This document shows positions 32,106 to 34,803 of a stretch of 34,803 nt of DNA, in pieces (the stretch's first letter is position 1; each line of letters begins with the position of its first letter). Where the stretch lies: assembly GCA_019423005.1 (NCBI GenBank), contig JAHZCF010000025.1:1-34803 (forward strand), given 5' to 3'. This DNA is from Haemophilus sp. GTDB lineage: Bacteria > Pseudomonadota > Gammaproteobacteria > Enterobacterales > Pasteurellaceae. The notes beneath the pieces are model-generated. The model was not told where the DNA came from. It did not search any database and saw only the letters and a program-made list of their open reading frames with translations. The translations under genes were made by a program, and so were the position numbers.

Positions 32106-33305
32106 TTAAGATTGAGAACATTTCTCAATATAATCTCCCCACATTTGCATAATATCCCTTCTTTTCTCCAAATAATTAGCATGATTATAAGCTAGGCTAA
32201 CTTGGCTTCCTGTTTTATGTGCTAGACAAGCTTCAGCATGCTCATGTTGAACGCCTTGTTCTGCTAAAAAAGTTCTAGCCAATCCCCTTAATCCGTGTGC
32301 AGTCTGTTTATCTTTGTAACCCATCCTTTTTAGTGCCATATTAACAGTAGATGAACTCATTGCTTTCTTTAAATCACTTCTATGAGTAAACAAATATTTA
32401 TTATGACCCGTCATTGGTCTTAGCTGTTCTATCAAAGCCATTACTTGGGATGATAATGGTACTGTATGTAGAAACCTCACTTTCATTCTTTCAGCAGGAA
32501 TATTCCATTCTTTTTTATCAAAATCAAATTCGCTCCATGAAGCGTTACTTGCTTCACTAGGTCGAACCATTGTTAATAATTGAAATAAGATTAATAATTG
32601 AGTTTTCTTTTCAATCTTAGCACTATGTATTGATTTTATAAGGGTAGGAATTTCTTCAATACTTACTCTAGGGTTATTTCTTTGACGAACAGACTTGAAT
32701 GTAGAGCTAATTTTTAGGCAAGTATTACTTTCAATTAACCCACTATTAACCGCAAAATTTAAGATTTCATTTAGATGACCGCATAGTCTATGAACCATAT
32801 CTGGAGATCCATTTTCCTCCACTTTCTTTAACATTTGGACTACTAAAGAAGGCTTAATTTCTTTAATAGAATATCGACCTATCAAAGGAAAAAGATGAAG
32901 CTCTAAGTTTCGCCAATATTTATTGATCGTTTTCTCTTCAACTTCTGAACTTTTTTTCTCTTTCCAAAGTTCTGCAACTTTCTCAAAGGAACTTTGAGTA
33001 TCCATAAGCTGCTTTCTTTCTAGTTCTTCTCTATGTTTTTTAGGATCAATTTGTTGAGCTAATAATTTACGACAGTCATCTCTTAACATTCTAGCTTCAG
33101 TTAAGCTAACTATCGGATATGTACCTAGCCCTAAATTAGTCCTTGTACCAAGAATAGGTCGTATATAATTAAATAGCCATAATTTAGAGCCGTTAGGCTT
33201 AATTCTTAATAAAAGCCCATAACCATCACATAAGCTATACTCTTTTTCTTTTGGCTTAGCTTTTTTTATCTCCGTATCTGTTAAGGGAGTTGTTCTTCTT
33301 GCCAT
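32106..33305 (-). CDS. P4-type tyrosine integrase
   Basis: Site-specific recombinase of the island (399 aa, intact). The N-terminal DUF4102 arm-binding domain (MARRTTPLTDTEIKKAKPK ... YSLCDGYGLLLRI) is followed by the SAM-like core-binding domain (about 105-195) and the catalytic domain with R248 (MVRPSEA), H337 and R340 (HGLRG), H363 (LAHK) and nucleophile Y373 (AYNHANYLEKR). P4-type enzymes typically integrate at the 3' end of tRNA genes; here the gene reads away from tRNA-Ala 240 bp to the right, the usual arrangement. Copies of TAGTGTTACT overlap its promoter, so integrase may regulate itself. Confidence 0.95.
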   Translation of the reverse strand: MARRTTPLTDTEIKKAKPKEKEYSLCDGYGLLLRIKPNGSKLWLFNYIRPILGTRTNLGLGTYPIVSLTEARMLRDDCRKLLAQQIDPKKHREELERKQLMDTQSSFEKVAELWKEKKSSEVEEKTINKYWRNLELHLFPLIGRYSIKEIKPSLVVQMLKKVEENGSPDMVHRLCGHLNEILNFAVNSGLIESNTCLKISSTFKSVRQRNNPRVSIEEIPTLIKSIHSAKIEKKTQLLILFQLLTMVRPSEASNASWSEFDFDKKEWNIPAERMKVRFLHTVPLSSQVMALIEQLRPMTGHNKYLFTHRSDLKKAMSSSTVNMALKRMGYKDKQTAHGLRGLARTFLAEQGVQHEHAEACLAHKTGSQVSLAYNHANYLEKRRDIMQMWGDYIEKCSQS

Positions 33306-33323
33306 TAGATACCTCCAAAATGA

Positions 33324-33390
33324 AGTAACACTAAAAACTTTATAAATTTATTTTATAAATCATAAAGTTATAATTAATTTAGTAACACTA
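33324..33390 (-). repeat. Two inverted copies of the arm-type repeat in the integrase promoter
   Basis: AGTAACACTA occurs at 33324-33333 and again at 33381-33390. This is the complement of TAGTGTTACT, the unit found twice at 33411-33431 and twice at 24525-24545. Located 19 and 76 bp upstream of the integrase start codon. Confidence 0.7.
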
Positions 33391-33410
33391 TATGATCCTA
33401 TCATAGCATG

Positions 33411-33431
33411 GTGTTACTATTAGTGTTACTA
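33411..33431 (+). repeat. Right-end copy of the integrase arm-type repeat
   Basis: GTGTTACTATTAGTGTTACT (plus A) differs from the left-end copy at a single base. It lies 114 bp from the tRNA 3' end. Confidence 0.7.
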
Positions 33432-33455
33432 GAATTTGTGGATTTGGTTGGTTTC

Positions 33456-33518
33456 TATCGGACTTGTTAGAACAACAAAAAAGCCTTGATATGCTATATA
33501 TCAAGGCTTTATCGGACT
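33456..33518. repeat. Hairpin flanked by TATCGGACT direct repeats beside the tRNA
   Basis: AAAGCCTTGATAT (33480-33492) and ATATCAAGGCTTT (33498-33510) pair perfectly. On either side stands TATCGGACT (33456-33464 and 33510-33518). On the minus strand these are AGTCCGATA units; comparable GTCCG repeats are common between P4-type integrase genes and their tRNA, so they probably belong to the attachment region. Confidence 0.55.
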
Positions 33519-33544
33519 ATATCATACTATATAAAATTAGAATT

Positions 33545-33621
<77 letters not shown>

Positions 33622-33700
33622 AACAACGCAAACTATGATAAATTTCGGCTGATAAACTGTCAATATTGAAATAATCAAATCCCGCTTATCAGCCTAAATA

Positions 33701-34803
33701 TTAAGCGTTTTGAGATTTAATAAAATCAATGGCGTGCTGGATACGAGCTAACACACGTTCACGGCCGATACCCACTAATGTCACATCCATAGAAGGTGAT
33801 TGACCTGAGCCTGTTACTGCTACGCGTAATGGCATCCCGACTTTTCCCATACCCACTTCTAATTCAGCCGCGGTTTGTTCAATCGCTTCATGCGTAGAAT
33901 GTAAATCCCAGCTAGAAAGTGCGGTCAATTTTTCTTTTACTTTTTCAAGTGGTTCAATCGCTGCTGCTTTAAAGTGTTTCTTCACTGCCGCTTCATCAAA
34001 GCTTTCAAACTCTTCGAAGAAATAACGGCTTGCTGATGCCATTTCTTTTAAGGTTTTACAACGTTCTGCAAGCATCGTCACGATTTCAGTTAATGCTGGG
34101 CCATTTGAAGTATCAATACCTTGATCTTTATAGTGCCATGCAAGGTGTTTGGCCACATATTCAGGTGGTAATTCACGAATGTAATGATGATTTAACCACA
34201 ATAATTTTTCTGTGTTAAATGCACTTGCAGATTTACTCACGTGATCTAATTCGAAGAATTTAATCATTTCTTCACGTGTAAAGATCTCTTGGTCACCATG
34301 ACCCCAACCTAAACGAACAAGATAGTTGATTAAGGCTTCTGGTAAATAACCGTCATCACGATATTGCATCACACTTACCGCACCATGACGTTTTGAGAGT
34401 TTTTGACCATCATCACCGTTAATCATGGAAACGTGCGCATATACTGGAATTGGTGCACCTAAGGCTTTTAAGATATTAATTTGACGCGGGGTGTTGTTAA
34501 TGTGGTCTTCACCACGCACAACGTGAGTAATGCCCATATCCCAGTCATCCACTACCACACAGAAGTTGTAGGTTGGTGAACCGTCTGTACGACGAATAAT
34601 TAAATCATCTAATTCGCTGTTGCTGATTTCAATACGACCACGCACGGCATCATCAAATACGACTGAACCCTCTGTTGGGTTTTTAAAACGTACAACATGT
34701 GGCTCATCGGCTGCATGATTGTGATCATGTAAACAATGACGGTCATAACGTGGTTTTTCTTTGTTTTGCTCTTGTGTATGACGTAATTCTTCTAGGCGCT
34801 CTT
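33701..34803 (-). CDS. gltX: Glutamyl-tRNA synthetase GltX, 3' part
   Basis: Class I aminoacyl-tRNA synthetase charging tRNA-Glu. The frame is open to the right window edge; the N-terminal HIGH region lies outside. Seen are RRTDGSPTYNFCVVVDDWDM, the tRNA-acceptor segment THVVRGEDHINNTPRQ, the class I signature KLSKRHG (KMSKS equivalent) and the anticodon-binding helical domain to the end. An ATG at 34645 is internal, since the preceding codons read GSVVFDDAVRGRIEI as expected. An uptake sequence lies at about 33918. Confidence 0.96.
   Translation of the reverse strand, partial: ERLEELRHTQEQNKEKPRYDRHCLHDHNHAADEPHVVRFKNPTEGSVVFDDAVRGRIEISNSELDDLIIRRTDGSPTYNFCVVVDDWDMGITHVVRGEDHINNTPRQINILKALGAPIPVYAHVSMINGDDGQKLSKRHGAVSVMQYRDDGYLPEALINYLVRLGWGHGDQEIFTREEMIKFFELDHVSKSASAFNTEKLLWLNHHYIRELPPEYVAKHLAWHYKDQGIDTSNGPALTEIVTMLAERCKTLKEMASASRYFFEEFESFDEAAVKKHFKAAAIEPLEKVKEKLTALSSWDLHSTHEAIEQTAAELEVGMGKVGMPLRVAVTGSGQSPSMDVTLVGIGRERVLARIQHAIDFIKSQNA

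Larger units (their letters stand above)
24399..33544. mobile_element. Integrated island at tRNA-Ala(GGC) with P4-type integrase
   Basis: About 9.1 kb between mtgA and tRNA-Ala/gltX. Evidence: an intact P4-type integrase gene starting 240 bp from the tRNA 3' end; visibly lower GC than both flanks (much of 24.5-27.9 kb and 31.3-33.5 kb is strongly AT-rich); no AAGTGCGGT uptake sequence found although the core has about twenty; integrase arm-type repeats at both ends; alpA-type regulator and NTPase at the far end. No structural phage, terminase or conjugation gene is visible. Most like a phage satellite or small integrative element, carrying a mer cassette. The exact left end is not resolved (see 24455-24470). 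Confidence 0.85.

Noticed and set aside
24414..33510. Similarity between the hairpins at 24414-24448 and 33480-33510 (both contain CCTTGA...TCAAGG) as possible terminal inverted repeats of the island
   Set aside because: Stems differ in length and flanks, and both are explained as terminator-like hairpins; a tyrosine-integrase element does not need terminal inverted repeats.
24399..33544. Interpretation as a complete prophage or as a conjugative element
   Set aside because: No capsid, tail, lysis, terminase, relaxase or type IV secretion gene is present.
33647..33694. GGCTGATAA/TTATCAGCC hairpin between gltX and tRNA-Ala as a terminator
   Set aside because: The loop is about 30 nt and no T run follows on the minus strand, so gltX and the tRNA may be cotranscribed; not strong enough to list.

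Overview
The window is Pasteurellaceae chromosome, most likely Haemophilus parainfluenzae or a close relative. The core genes match Haemophilus content and order (rluC-hfq, tyrR, mepM/znuCB, accA, pdxY, tilS, mutH/ogt, ompP1, purMN, yciC-yciB-yciA-yciI, slt-trpR-mtgA, gltX). About twenty copies of the Hin-type DNA uptake sequence AAGTGCGGT (or its complement) are scattered through the core, several as inverted pairs that serve as transcription terminators. The species call is inference.

Layout. 1-3353: translation and RNA genes (3' part of rluC, hfq, hflX) followed by a convergent short-form tyrR with a perfect TyrR box in its promoter. 3474-7054: a leftward four-gene iron-siderophore ABC operon (two FecCD-type permeases, ATPase, CeuE-like binding protein). 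7188-10431: mepM divergent from znuC-znuB, with a 21-bp dyad between them. 10519-13744: accA, pdxY-tilS. 13760-16428: leftward ogt-mutH and ompP1/fadL. 16637-18822: a YfcZ-like gene, then purM-purN behind a PurR box. 18934-24398: rightward yciC, yciB, yciA, yciI, slt, trpR (with a trp-type operator) and mtgA.

24399-33544 is an AT-rich island of about 9 kb without a single AAGTGCGGT that I could find. It lies between mtgA and a tRNA-Ala(GGC)/gltX pair. At the tRNA end it has an intact P4-type tyrosine integrase. At the other end it has an AlpA-like regulator, a small winged-helix-like protein and a 572-aa NTPase with helicase-like motifs that I cannot assign to a family. Integrase arm-type repeats (GTGTTACTA) lie near both ends. 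I see no capsid, terminase or conjugation genes, so the layout is that of a small satellite or integrative element.

Inside the island is a foreign segment: a Gram-positive-type mercury resistance pair (merR-merA with its own MerR-type promoter) and a broken ISL3-family transposase. The transposase is fused at its 3' end to the C-terminal part of an XRE-type regulator, so the cassette apparently entered with loss of flanking island DNA. Two noncoding stretches (24449-24978 and 31584-32105) are packed with perfect inverted repeats and are the best places to look for an origin, operators or small RNAs. The window ends inside gltX.
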